In this document: in pieces, positions 43,232-50,809 of the stretch
How positions within the stretch are numbered: position 1 is the first letter of the stretch
How the letters are laid out: every line of letters begins with the position of its first letter
Source of the DNA: Sphaerisporangium rubeum
GTDB lineage: Bacteria; Actinomycetota; Actinomycetes; Streptosporangiales; Streptosporangiaceae
DNA: 64,000 nucleotides
Reading direction: 5' to 3'
Assembly: GCF_014207705.1 (NCBI RefSeq)
Contig: NZ_JACHIU010000001.1
Location: 3,960,501 to 4,024,500, forward strand
The notes under the pieces: model-generated
Database searches by the model: none
What the model was told of the DNA's origin: nothing
What the model saw: the letters and a program-made list of their open reading frames with translations, nothing else
Position numbers and translations under genes: made by a program

Positions 43232-44359
43232 ATGGTGAAGAGAATGCTCACGGTGCTCGCCGGAGCGCTCGTCCTGACCGTCGCGGGGTCGGCGGGAGTG
43301 GTGAGCGCGACGGCGCGGCGAGGCGGCCACGACGGACCGGGCAGGCACGGCCGCACCGCGGAACCACTGGTGATCGCTCATCGCGGCGCGAGCGCGATCC
43401 GGCCCGAGCACACGCTGCTCGCCTACGAGGCCGCGATCGGGCTCGGCGCCGACTACATCGAGCCCGACCTGGTGTCCACCAAGGACGGCGTGCTGGTCGC
43501 CAGGCACGAGAACGAGATCGGCGGGACCACCGACGTGGCCGCGCACCCCGAGTTCGCCGACCGCAGGACGACCAAGACGATCGACGGCGTGACGATCACC
43601 GGATGGTTCACCGAGGACTTCACGCTCGCCGAGCTGCGCACGCTGCGGGCCGAGGAACGCATCCCGGATCTGCGGCCGGACAACACCGCGTTCGACGGGC
43701 TCGCCCCGGTCCCGACGTTCGACGAGGTGGTCGAGCTGGCGAAGCGGCACGGCGTCGGGGTGTACCCCGAGACCAAGCACCCGACGTACTTCCGGTCGAT
43801 CGGGCTGCCGCTGGAGGAGCCGCTGCTGCGCACGCTGAGCGAGAACGGCTGGGACGGGCCGACGGCGCCGGTGTTCGTCCAGTCGTTCGAGACCGGGAAC
43901 CTCAAGCGGCTGCGTCCGCTGACAAGGCTGCGCCTGATCCAGTTGATCAACGCGACCGGCGCGCCGTACGACCTGGTGGCGGCCGGCGACCCGCGTACCT
44001 ATGACGACCTGGTGACGCCACAGGGCCTGCGCGACATCGCGCGGTACGCCGACGGCGTCGGCGTGGCGACCACCCGCCTGATCCCGGCCGGCCCCGACGG
44101 CCGGCTGCTCGAACCCACACCACTGGTGCGCGACGCGCATCGCAGGAACCTGCTGGTGCACACCTGGACGGTGCGTCCGGAGAACTCCCAGCTCCCGCTC
44201 GACCACCGGGCCGGCAACCCGGCGAGCCCGGTCTACCCGCGCGCGACCGGCGACGTGACGGGCTGGCTCGAACGGCTGTACGGCCTCGGCGTCGACGGGG
44301 TGTTCTCCGACGACCCGGGGATCGCGCGCGCGGTCCGCGACCACGTGTCAGGCGGCTGA
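43232..44359 (+). CDS. Secreted glycerophosphodiester phosphodiesterase
   Basis: 375-aa GlpQ-like enzyme that releases glycerol-3-phosphate from deacylated phospholipids. Signal peptide at 1-26 (MVKRMLTVLAGALVLTVAGSAG), then the GDPD core VIAHRGASAIRPEHTLLAYEAAIGLGADYIEPDLVSTKDGVLVARHE with the HRG and E-x-D metal and catalytic residues, and a conserved second His (RHENEIGGTTDV). FVQSFETGNL and HTWTVRPEN are typical of the larger GlpQ group. ATG 43232 has GGGG nine bases upstream. A very strong hairpin follows the gene. It probably scavenges phosphate or glycerol; no PHO-box was identified. Confidence 0.93.
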   Translation: MVKRMLTVLAGALVLTVAGSAGVVSATARRGGHDGPGRHGRTAEPLVIAHRGASAIRPEHTLLAYEAAIGLGADYIEPDLVSTKDGVLVARHENEIGGTTDVAAHPEFADRRTTKTIDGVTITGWFTEDFTLAELRTLRAEERIPDLRPDNTAFDGLAPVPTFDEVVELAKRHGVGVYPETKHPTYFRSIGLPLEEPLLRTLSENGWDGPTAPVFVQSFETGNLKRLRPLTRLRLIQLINATGAPYDLVAAGDPRTYDDLVTPQGLRDIARYADGVGVATTRLIPAGPDGRLLEPTPLVRDAHRRNLLVHTWTVRPENSQLPLDHRAGNPASPVYPRATGDVTGWLERLYGLGVDGVFSDDPGIARAVRDHVSGG

Positions 44360-44401
44360 ACGGGCCGAGCGAAGACGCCGGCGGCGGGAAAAGAGAATAA
44401 T

Positions 44402-44437
44402 ACGGCCGCCGGTGGGCCCGGTCCCACCGGCGGCCGT
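44402..44437. terminator. Strong bidirectional terminator hairpin
   Basis: A perfect 15-bp inverted repeat (ACGGCCGCCGGTGGG / CCCACCGGCGGCCGT) with a 6-nt loop sits between the convergent glycerophosphodiesterase gene and the small secreted-protein gene. Two direct copies of CTCGGCCGTCCGCCG (44459 and 44489, period 30) follow it. Confidence 0.85.
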
Positions 44438-44518
44438 GCTGTGGGTGGCGGGGCCGGCCTCGGCCGTCCGCCGGATGGCGGGACCGGGCTCGGCCGTCCG
44501 CCGTGTTGATCTTACGGG

Positions 44519-44884
44519 TCAGCTCACGGTGGCGCAGATGACGTAGACGCTGATGCCGACGTCGGAGTAGTTGTTCTGGCGGCCGAGCCCGATCCAGCCG
44601 GTGCCGTCGTCGGTGGGGAAGCTGCCGACGAGGATGGCGTCGTTGCCCTGGGCCTCCGCGCCGCCGCCGACGGCACGCTTGCCGGCGGGGCAGCGCGCGT
44701 AGCGGCGGGTGAAGTTCGGGACGTTCGCGTTCGGCAGCTTGACGATCTGGTAGCCGGTGAAGTCGGCGGCACGCGACGCGGGGGCCGGCGCGGCGGACGA
44801 CGCGGGGGCCTCCGCCACCACGACCAGGCCGGCGCAGCAGGCCGCGGCGGCGAGCCCGAGCGTGTAGAGCTTCTTGCGCTGCAT
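44519..44884 (-). CDS. Small secreted protein, unknown function
   Basis: 121 aa. AAAGGAGG lies six bases before the ATG at 44884, an excellent Shine-Dalgarno. Residues 1-31 are a signal peptide (MQRKKLYTLGLAAAACCAGLVVVAEAPASSA). The mature part is YQIVKLPNANVPNFTRRYARCPAGKRAVGGGAEAQGND...GLGRQNNYSDVGISVYVICA; C-P-x-G-K-x-(A/V)-(V/L)-G-G-G is a pattern common in secreted actinomycete proteins of unknown role, and one Cys pairs with the C-terminal Cys. Its promoter is visible about 95 bases upstream. Function unknown; likely abundant. Confidence 0.8.
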   Translation of the reverse strand: MQRKKLYTLGLAAAACCAGLVVVAEAPASSAAPAPASRAADFTGYQIVKLPNANVPNFTRRYARCPAGKRAVGGGAEAQGNDAILVGSFPTDDGTGWIGLGRQNNYSDVGISVYVICATVS

Positions 44885-44974
44885 GAAGGTCCTCCTTTGA
44901 TCGTTCCGCCTTCGAGCCGGGACGGCTCCCCCGCGCGGGACGCGGGACGGCGGGGCCTTTGGATCGTCACGTGA

Positions 44975-45003
44975 AGTATCCACATGACTACTGTCCGTGT
45001 CCA
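44975..45003 (-). promoter_or_regulatory. Predicted promoter of the small secreted-protein gene
   Basis: TGGACA (44998-45003) and GATACT (44975-44980) on the minus strand are 17 bp apart (5/6 and 4/6 matches to consensus). The rest of the 44885-45382 gap shows no gene; an egtA promoter could not be assigned, although TATAGA near 45220 is a weak -10 candidate. Confidence 0.55.
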
Positions 45004-45382
45004 TGACCGAATCCTGACCCGCCTGGCCACCCGGCCGCCTCCGCACCTCCTCCCGGCACCCCACCATCCCGATCACCTGCGGTTTTCCCGTGCGCTCCCG
45101 GCCATCTCCGGCGCGCCGGCGGCGCCTGGCCGGCCCGTCATGACCACAAGAGGACGGCGACACCCGGCGCGCCGCGTCCGGCATGCGCCGTACGTCGGGT
45201 TTCGTGCTTTATGCGAGGTATAGACGGGTAAGACGTGATTAGTCGACGCCACCGGGCTCGGCACACCGGCCGGCGGTGCCGGCACCGCCTCCACCGGGGC
45301 GGGCCACGCACACGGCCCGCTCATCCAACCGTCAGCACCCGCATCCGCATGCCTTCACCGCCGTACGGCCGCAGGAGGACCC

Positions 45383-46612
45383 ATGATCGGTACGGAGAAC
45401 GACGACGCGCCGATCCGCCGGATGGCGGACGTGGAGGACTTCGCGCGGCAGTGCTTCCAGGGGACGCCTGGCGACCGGATCGGCGTCGAGCTGGAGTTCC
45501 TGGTGTTCGACCGGTCGGACCCCGCCCGGCAGGTGGCCGTCGAGGAGATCGAGCGCGCGCTGCCGCCGATGCCGGGAGGCAGCACCGTGACGTTCGAGCC
45601 CGGCGGCCAGGTCGAACTGTCCGGCCCGCCGGGTGACCTGCCAGGCGCCGTCTGCCGTATGGCCGCCGACGTGACCGGGATGTCCGAGGCCCTGGACCGC
45701 GCGGGCCTGACGGTGGCCGGCTTCGGCCTGGACCCCCTGCGCCGTCCCGTCCGTCAGCTCCACCAGGAGCGGTACGAGGCGATGGCGCGGCTGCTCGGCC
45801 TGCCGTACGGGCCGCTGATGATGTGCCTGACCGCGTCCATCCAGGTCAACGTGGACCTCGGCCGCCGTCCCGCCGTCCGGTGGCGTCACGCCAACATGTT
45901 CGGCCCCGTGCTGAACGCCGCGTTCGCCAACTCGCCGCTGCTGCGCGGCCGGCCCTGCGGCTGGATGTCCGGCCGGCAGGCCGTGTGGCTGCACCTGGAC
46001 CCGACCCGTACCCGTCCCCTGCCGTCCGACGCCGACCCGGTCGCCACCTGGGCCGCCTACCTGGCCGGCGCGCGCCTGATGCCGGGCCGCGAACGGCGCC
46101 GCCGTCCCGCGCCGCCGCGCCGCACGTTCGGCGACTGGATGCGCGGCCCCCGCCTGCCGCGCACTGCCCCCACCGCCGCCGACCTCGCCTACCACGCGAC
46201 CACCGTCTTCCCTCCCGTCCGGCCGAGAGGCTGGCTGGAGATCCGCTACCTCGACGCGCTGCACCCGCGCTGGTGGCCCGTCTGTGTGGCGGTCACGTCG
46301 GCGCTGCTGCTCGACGACGCCGCGGCGGACACCGCCGCCGCGTACGCCGAGCCGCTGGCGGGACACTGGTGGCAGGCGGCGCACGCCGGTCTCGCCGACC
46401 GGCGGCTGCGCGGCGCGGCCGAGGGCTGCTTCCACGCCGCGATCGGCGCGCTCCCCTCACTCGGCGCCTCCCCCGCGCTGGTGGCGGAGGTGGAGGAGTA
46501 CGCCGCGCGGCACGTGACCCCTGGTCTCGGCCCGGCGGCGGAGCTGCTGCTGCGCGCGCGGGACCTCGGCGGGCCGCTGCCGGGGCGGATCTTCGAGGCG
46601 GCCGCGGCGTGA
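45383..46612 (+). CDS. egtA: Ergothioneine biosynthesis glutamate-cysteine ligase EgtA
   Basis: 409-aa ATP-dependent ligase making gamma-glutamylcysteine, sulfur donor for ergothioneine. RIGVELEFLVFD is the nucleotide/metal-binding start of the GCS2 fold; STVTFEPGGQVELSGPP, MCLTASIQVNVDLG and GWLEIRYLDALHP are conserved in EgtA. ATG 45383 with AGGAGG upstream. First of four coupled genes: its stop overlaps the egtB GTG. The product of EgtA is consumed by EgtB. Confidence 0.93.
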   Translation: MIGTENDDAPIRRMADVEDFARQCFQGTPGDRIGVELEFLVFDRSDPARQVAVEEIERALPPMPGGSTVTFEPGGQVELSGPPGDLPGAVCRMAADVTGMSEALDRAGLTVAGFGLDPLRRPVRQLHQERYEAMARLLGLPYGPLMMCLTASIQVNVDLGRRPAVRWRHANMFGPVLNAAFANSPLLRGRPCGWMSGRQAVWLHLDPTRTRPLPSDADPVATWAAYLAGARLMPGRERRRRPAPPRRTFGDWMRGPRLPRTAPTAADLAYHATTVFPPVRPRGWLEIRYLDALHPRWWPVCVAVTSALLLDDAAADTAAAYAEPLAGHWWQAAHAGLADRRLRGAAEGCFHAAIGALPSLGASPALVAEVEEYAARHVTPGLGPAAELLLRARDLGGPLPGRIFEAAAA

Positions 46613-47910
46613 GCGGCGTCAAGGCGCGGATCGCCGCCGAGCTCGTCGCCGGCCGCGGCCGGTCGCTGCGCTACACCGACGTCGACGACGAGACGCTGCT
46701 GCGCCAGCACTCCCCGCTGATGTCGCCGCTGGTGTGGGACCTCGCGCACGTCGGCAACTACGAGGAGCAGTGGGTGCTGCGCCGGGCCGGCGGCCTCGCG
46801 GCCCTGCGTCCGGACATCGACGCGATGTACGACGCGTTCGCGCACCCGCGCGCCGAACGGCCCGCGTTGCCGCTGCTGCCGCCGGCCGAGGCGCGCCGCT
46901 ACATCGCCGGGGTGCGCGACCGGACCCTCGACGTCCTCGACCACATGGACCTGTCCGACCCGCACCCGCTGCGCGCGGACGGCTACGTGTTCGGGCTGGT
47001 CCTGCAGCACGAGCAGCAGCACGCCGAGACGATGCTGGCCACGTTGCAGCTGTCGAGGCTGCCGGGCCTGGTGCGCGACGGCGCGCTGCCCTCGGGCCGC
47101 GCACGCGGACACGACCAGGTCCTGGTGCCGGCGGGGCCGTGCGAGATCGGCACCTCGGCGAGCGCGTGGGCCTACGACAACGAGCGGCCCGCGCACCAGG
47201 TGGACCTGCCGGCGTTCTGGATCGACAGGTTCCCTGTGACCAACGAGGCGTACGAGGAGTTCGTCGAGCACGGCGGGTACGACGACCCGCGCTGGTGGAC
47301 CGTGGACGGCTGGCGGTGGCGGTGCGCGCGCCGGGTGGCGGCGCCGCTGTTCTGGATCAAGGACGGCGGCCGGTGGTGGCGGCTGCGGTTCGGCAGGCAC
47401 GAACCGGTGCCGCCTCGGGAGCCGGTGCAGCACGTGAGCTGGTACGAGGCCGACGCCTACGCGCGGTGGGCCGGCCGCAGGCTGCCGACCGAGGCCGAGT
47501 GGGAGAAGGCCTGCGCGTTCGACCCCCGCACGGGACAGGCGCTGCGGTACCCGTGGGGGGACGGCGACCCGGGGCCACGGCAGGCCAACCTCGGCCACCG
47601 GGCCTCCCGGCCGGCCCCGGCCGGAGCCTTCCCCGCCGGCGCGAGCCCGTGCGGCGCCGAGCAGATGATCGGCGACGTGTGGGAGTGGACCGCCTCGTGG
47701 TTCGCGCCGTACCCGGGGTTCACCGGCTTCCCCTACCGCGAGTACAGCGAGGTGTTCTTCGGCCGCACGCACCGGGTGCTGCGCGGCGGCTCGTGGGCCA
47801 CCCACCCGGCGGCGGTCCGCGCGACGTTCCGCAACTGGGACCTGCCGGTGCGGCGGCAGATCTTCGCGGGCTTCCGCTGCGCGCGCGACGTCACACGGGA
47901 CGAGCTGTGA
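46609..47910 (+). CDS. egtB: Ergothioneine synthase EgtB (sulfoxide synthase)
   Basis: 433-aa non-heme iron enzyme joining gamma-glutamylcysteine (or cysteine) to hercynine with O2. N-terminal DinB-like domain with the three-His iron site: His47 in DLAHVGN and His134/His138 in HEQQHAE, the same layout as in EgtB of Mycolicibacterium thermoresistibile. The C-terminal formylglycine-generating-enzyme-like domain (about 160-433) contains FWIDRFPVTNEAYEEFVEHGG, RLPTEAEWEKACAFDP and the VLRGGSWATHP motif. GTG 46609 overlaps the egtA stop codon, so translation is coupled. Confidence 0.95.
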   Translation: MSGVKARIAAELVAGRGRSLRYTDVDDETLLRQHSPLMSPLVWDLAHVGNYEEQWVLRRAGGLAALRPDIDAMYDAFAHPRAERPALPLLPPAEARRYIAGVRDRTLDVLDHMDLSDPHPLRADGYVFGLVLQHEQQHAETMLATLQLSRLPGLVRDGALPSGRARGHDQVLVPAGPCEIGTSASAWAYDNERPAHQVDLPAFWIDRFPVTNEAYEEFVEHGGYDDPRWWTVDGWRWRCARRVAAPLFWIKDGGRWWRLRFGRHEPVPPREPVQHVSWYEADAYARWAGRRLPTEAEWEKACAFDPRTGQALRYPWGDGDPGPRQANLGHRASRPAPAGAFPAGASPCGAEQMIGDVWEWTASWFAPYPGFTGFPYREYSEVFFGRTHRVLRGGSWATHPAAVRATFRNWDLPVRRQIFAGFRCARDVTRDEL

Positions 47911-47946
47911 CGGGCCGCCGCCGCGCCGCGCGCGGGGAGCACTGAG

Positions 47947-48672
47947 GTGTGCCGCCACGTGGCGTGGGTCGGGGCCCCGCGGACGCTCGCCACGCTGCTG
48001 GACGGCGACGCGGGCCTGATCCGCCAGTCGTACGCGCCGCGATTGCAACGCCACGGCGCCGTCAACGCCGACGGGTTCGGCGCCGGGTGGTACGCGCCGC
48101 GGCGGGCCGAGCCCGTGCGGTACCGGCGGGCCGTGCCGATCTGGACCGACGCCAACCTGCCGGGGCTCGCCGCCGTGGCCGCGTCCGGATGCATGGTCGC
48201 CGCCGTGCGGTCCGCGACCGCGGGCAGTGCCGTGGAGGAGTCGTCGACGGCGCCGTTCACCCACGGGCCGTGGCTGCTCAGCCACAACGGCCGGGTCGCG
48301 CCGCCGGCGGTGCGACCCCTGCTGCGCGGCCTCGACCCCGAGAGCGGCACCGACTCGGCGTGGCTGGCCGCCGCGGTGTTCGCGCGCCTCGCCGCCGGGA
48401 CGCCGCTCGCCGAGGCCGTCGCCGAGGTGGTCACCCTGACCGCGGCGGCCGATCCCGCCGCGCGGCTCAACCTGATCGTCGCCGACGGCGGCCAGGTCGC
48501 CGCCACCGCCTGGGGTGACACCCTGTTCGTCCACCTCACCGGCGGCGTGCTGATCGCCAGCGAGCCGCTCGACCACGAGGAGGGATGGCGCTCGGTACCC
48601 GACCGCCATCTGGTCCACGCCACCCCCGACGGCGTGGTGACCAGCCCGCTCGCGATCCCTGTGACCCCCTGA
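47947..48672 (+). CDS. egtC: Ergothioneine biosynthesis amidohydrolase EgtC
   Basis: 241-aa N-terminal-nucleophile glutamine-amidotransferase-like enzyme that removes glutamate from the gamma-glutamyl hercynylcysteine sulfoxide. The start GTG-TGC gives Met-Cys: after removal of Met, Cys is the catalytic nucleophile (MCRHVAWVGAP). Conserved RHGAVNADGFGAGWY, VRSATAG and LLSHNGRV motifs follow. GTG 47947 with GGGG nearby; 36 bp after egtB. It lies before egtD in the usual order. Confidence 0.93.
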   Translation: MCRHVAWVGAPRTLATLLDGDAGLIRQSYAPRLQRHGAVNADGFGAGWYAPRRAEPVRYRRAVPIWTDANLPGLAAVAASGCMVAAVRSATAGSAVEESSTAPFTHGPWLLSHNGRVAPPAVRPLLRGLDPESGTDSAWLAAAVFARLAAGTPLAEAVAEVVTLTAAADPAARLNLIVADGGQVAATAWGDTLFVHLTGGVLIASEPLDHEEGWRSVPDRHLVHATPDGVVTSPLAIPVTP

Positions 48673-48704
48673 TCCGTGCCGCGCCGTCACACCGGGAGGC
48701 CCGC

Positions 48705-49757
48705 GTGTCCGTCACACAGATCCCGCTGCCGTTCCTGTACACGGTCGACCTCCTCGGCCCCGGCGACCACCGGGCCGTCCTCGCGCGCGAGGTACGCGCC
48801 GGGCTGGCCGACTCTCCCAAATGGCTGTCCCCGACGTGGTTCTACGACGCCGCGGGGAGCGAGCTCTACACCCGGATCACCCGGCTGCCGGAGTACTACC
48901 AGGCACGCACCGAGACGGCGATCCTGCGGGACAACGCCGCGGACGTCGCCGCGCGGACCCGCGCCGAGACGCTGGTGGAGCTCGGCTCCGGCACCAGCGA
49001 GAAAACCGTGCCGCTGCTCGACGCGCTCGGCGCGGCCGGCACGCTGCGGACGTACTCACCGGTGGACGTGGACGCCGTCACCCTGGACGCCGCGGCGAGG
49101 CGTGTCGCGGAGGCGTATCCGGGGCTGGCGGTGTGGGCCGTGCGGGCCGACTTCCAGCGCCACCTCGGCAGGCTGCCGCGCATCGGACGGCGGCTGGTCG
49201 CGTTCCTCGGCGGGACCGTGGGGAACCTGAGCGCCGAGGCGCGGGAGACGTTCTGGCGTGAGCTGTGCGGCACGCTGGCGCCGGGGGACGCGGTGCTGGC
49301 CGGCGCGGACCTGGTGAAGGACACCGGACGGCTCGTCGCGGCCTACGACGACGCCGCAGGGGTGACCGCGGCGTTCAACCGCAACGCGCTGAACGTGCTG
49401 AACCGCGAACTCGGCGCGGACTTCGAGCCGCGGGCCTTCGAGCACGTGGCGCTGTACGACGCCACGTCGCAGCGGATCGAGATGCGTCTCAGGGCGACGC
49501 GCGCCATGCGGGTGGTGATCGGCGCACTCGGCATGGTGGTGGAGTTCAGGGCCGGTGAGGAGATGCGCACCGAGATCAGCGCCAAGTTCCACCGTTACCG
49601 GCTGGAGCGTGAGCTCACGCGCGCCGGGTTCGCCCTCGGCGCGTGGTACACCGACCCCGCCAAGGACTTCGCGCTCGTCCTCGCGCACGTGCCGGAGGAC
49701 CCGGCACGACCCGGCACGGTCACCGAGCGCGGGCCGTCACGCACGCGGCGCGCCTGA
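48705..49757 (+). CDS. egtD: L-histidine N-alpha-trimethyltransferase EgtD
   Basis: 350-aa SAM-dependent methyltransferase that makes hercynine from histidine. WFYDAAGSELYTRITRLPEYYQARTE is the EgtD N-terminal signature; TLVELGSGTSEKTVPLLDAL is motif I and YSPVDVDAVTLDAAARRV motif II; LVAFLGGTVGNLS and GAWYTDPAKDFALVLA are conserved. GTG 48705 is preceded by GGGAGG at five bases. Last of the egtABCD set; no EgtE (PLP C-S lyase) gene follows, so the final step must be encoded elsewhere. Its 3' end overlaps the convergent RES-domain gene by 21 bp. Confidence 0.95.
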   Translation: MSVTQIPLPFLYTVDLLGPGDHRAVLAREVRAGLADSPKWLSPTWFYDAAGSELYTRITRLPEYYQARTETAILRDNAADVAARTRAETLVELGSGTSEKTVPLLDALGAAGTLRTYSPVDVDAVTLDAAARRVAEAYPGLAVWAVRADFQRHLGRLPRIGRRLVAFLGGTVGNLSAEARETFWRELCGTLAPGDAVLAGADLVKDTGRLVAAYDDAAGVTAAFNRNALNVLNRELGADFEPRAFEHVALYDATSQRIEMRLRATRAMRVVIGALGMVVEFRAGEEMRTEISAKFHRYRLERELTRAGFALGAWYTDPAKDFALVLAHVPEDPARPGTVTERGPSRTRRA

Positions 49758-50444
49758 CACGGCGAGCGGAGCGGACGCCACGGCTCCTCGCTGCGGGGAC
49801 GCCACGAAGGTGCGGTACGGCGCGAGCACCGTGTCGACCCACCGCGTGCCGGCCGCGTCGCCGAGGTCGACCGCCTGGACCGGCGGGTCGCCGAGCACGG
49901 TGCCCGGCACCCGGTCGCCGAACAACATCAGCACCCGCTTGCCCTCGTCCCGCTTGGACGACCACACCAGGCCCTGGGCCCACGGCGCCTGCCTGCGCAT
50001 CCAGTGGGCCCACAGACGGGTGCGCGGGTAGTCGTGCGGCTCGGCGCGCACCAGCCAGTCGTCCTGCGCGACCGCGGCCAGGTCGGGGCCGGTGACCAGG
50101 GAGATCAGCGCCAGGGGACGTGTGGTGCGCAGACGGCTCGCCAGGCGTTCGGCGACATGGTCGTAGGGGAGGGAGCGGCGTCCGTCCGCGCCGAACGGCA
50201 GCCCGCGCAGCAGGACCTCGGCGAGCGCGGTGGAGACGTCCAGGCTCGCGTAGTAGAAGCGGTACGGGTCGGTGCGCACCGTGCCGTCGAACCTCCCGCC
50301 GGCCCGGCCGGGAGCACGGGGCCGGGTGAAGCGGTCGGCCCGGACCGCGCGATGGTGCACCCGCCACACCGGGGTACCCGCGGGCAGCAGGAACCGGTTC
50401 GGCCGGCCCGCGTACCTCGGCGGCGGCACCGTACCCGGCATCAC
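49737..50444 (-). CDS. RES-domain protein (NAD+ phosphorylase/glycohydrolase fold)
   Basis: 235-aa RES-domain protein. The opening segment (about 20-70) PVWRVHHRAVRADRF...GGRFDGTVRTDPYRFYYASLDVSTALAEVLLRG has the conserved Arg, Tyr and Glu of RES toxins, which degrade NAD+. RES toxins usually pair with an Xre antitoxin gene upstream; none is present here, so this may be a solitary housekeeping or orphan RES protein. GTG 50444, with an ATG next codon. Its 3' end overlaps egtD by 21 bp in convergent orientation. Toxicity is not shown. Confidence 0.85.
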   Translation of the reverse strand: MMPGTVPPPRYAGRPNRFLLPAGTPVWRVHHRAVRADRFTRPRAPGRAGGRFDGTVRTDPYRFYYASLDVSTALAEVLLRGLPFGADGRRSLPYDHVAERLASRLRTTRPLALISLVTGPDLAAVAQDDWLVRAEPHDYPRTRLWAHWMRRQAPWAQGLVWSSKRDEGKRVLMLFGDRVPGTVLGDPPVQAVDLGDAAGTRWVDTVLAPYRTFVASPQRGAVASAPLAVSGAPRA

Positions 50445-50809
50445 GCCTCGGCCCGTGAAACGTTCCTCGTGGAGGTGGAGATCACGGCCGCAGGATATTG
50501 CGGAGCAACGGCCGTGAATTCATCATTGGATTGGATATGGACCTTCCGCCGAAGAATTCTCCGGTTTCCCGGCTAACTCCGGCGATGGCATGGCGGCGGA
50601 TCACCGCCGGCCTTCCGAAAGCGCGACGCGCTCACACCGGTGAATCTCCCCGGACGCGAGGGCTCCGGCGCCGCCGGAGCGTAGTCAGCCTTCCGGAAGT
50701 GGCCACCGGATGACACTCCTGGCTATAGGTTTTCCGCTTGCCTGTGGCGCACCCTCTCACTAGCGTGTAAACACCACAATTCGATCTTGATCGAGGAGGC
50801 CGGGACCCG
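50445..50809. other. AT-richer intergenic region before the first TPR-regulator gene
   Basis: This gap is markedly lower in GC than the flanking genes around 50510-50600 and 50730-50800. It contains a GCTCCGGC/GCCGGAGC hairpin (about 50661-50680) and a CTATAGG near 50730 that may be part of a promoter for the 50810 gene. A 71-codon frame (50498-50713) has atypical codon use and no good Shine-Dalgarno, so I do not call it. Confidence 0.4.

Noticed and set aside
44984-45223. 79-codon plus-strand frame upstream of egtA
   Set aside because: Pro/His/Arg-rich, no ribosome binding site, and it overlaps a predicted promoter of the opposite-strand secreted protein.
49737-50444. RES-Xre toxin-antitoxin pair
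   Set aside because: No antitoxin-like frame is present on either side; only the RES half exists.
50498-50713. 71-codon frame in the gap before TPR-regulator 1
   Set aside because: Codon third positions are not GC-rich, there is no good Shine-Dalgarno and it covers what looks like a promoter region.
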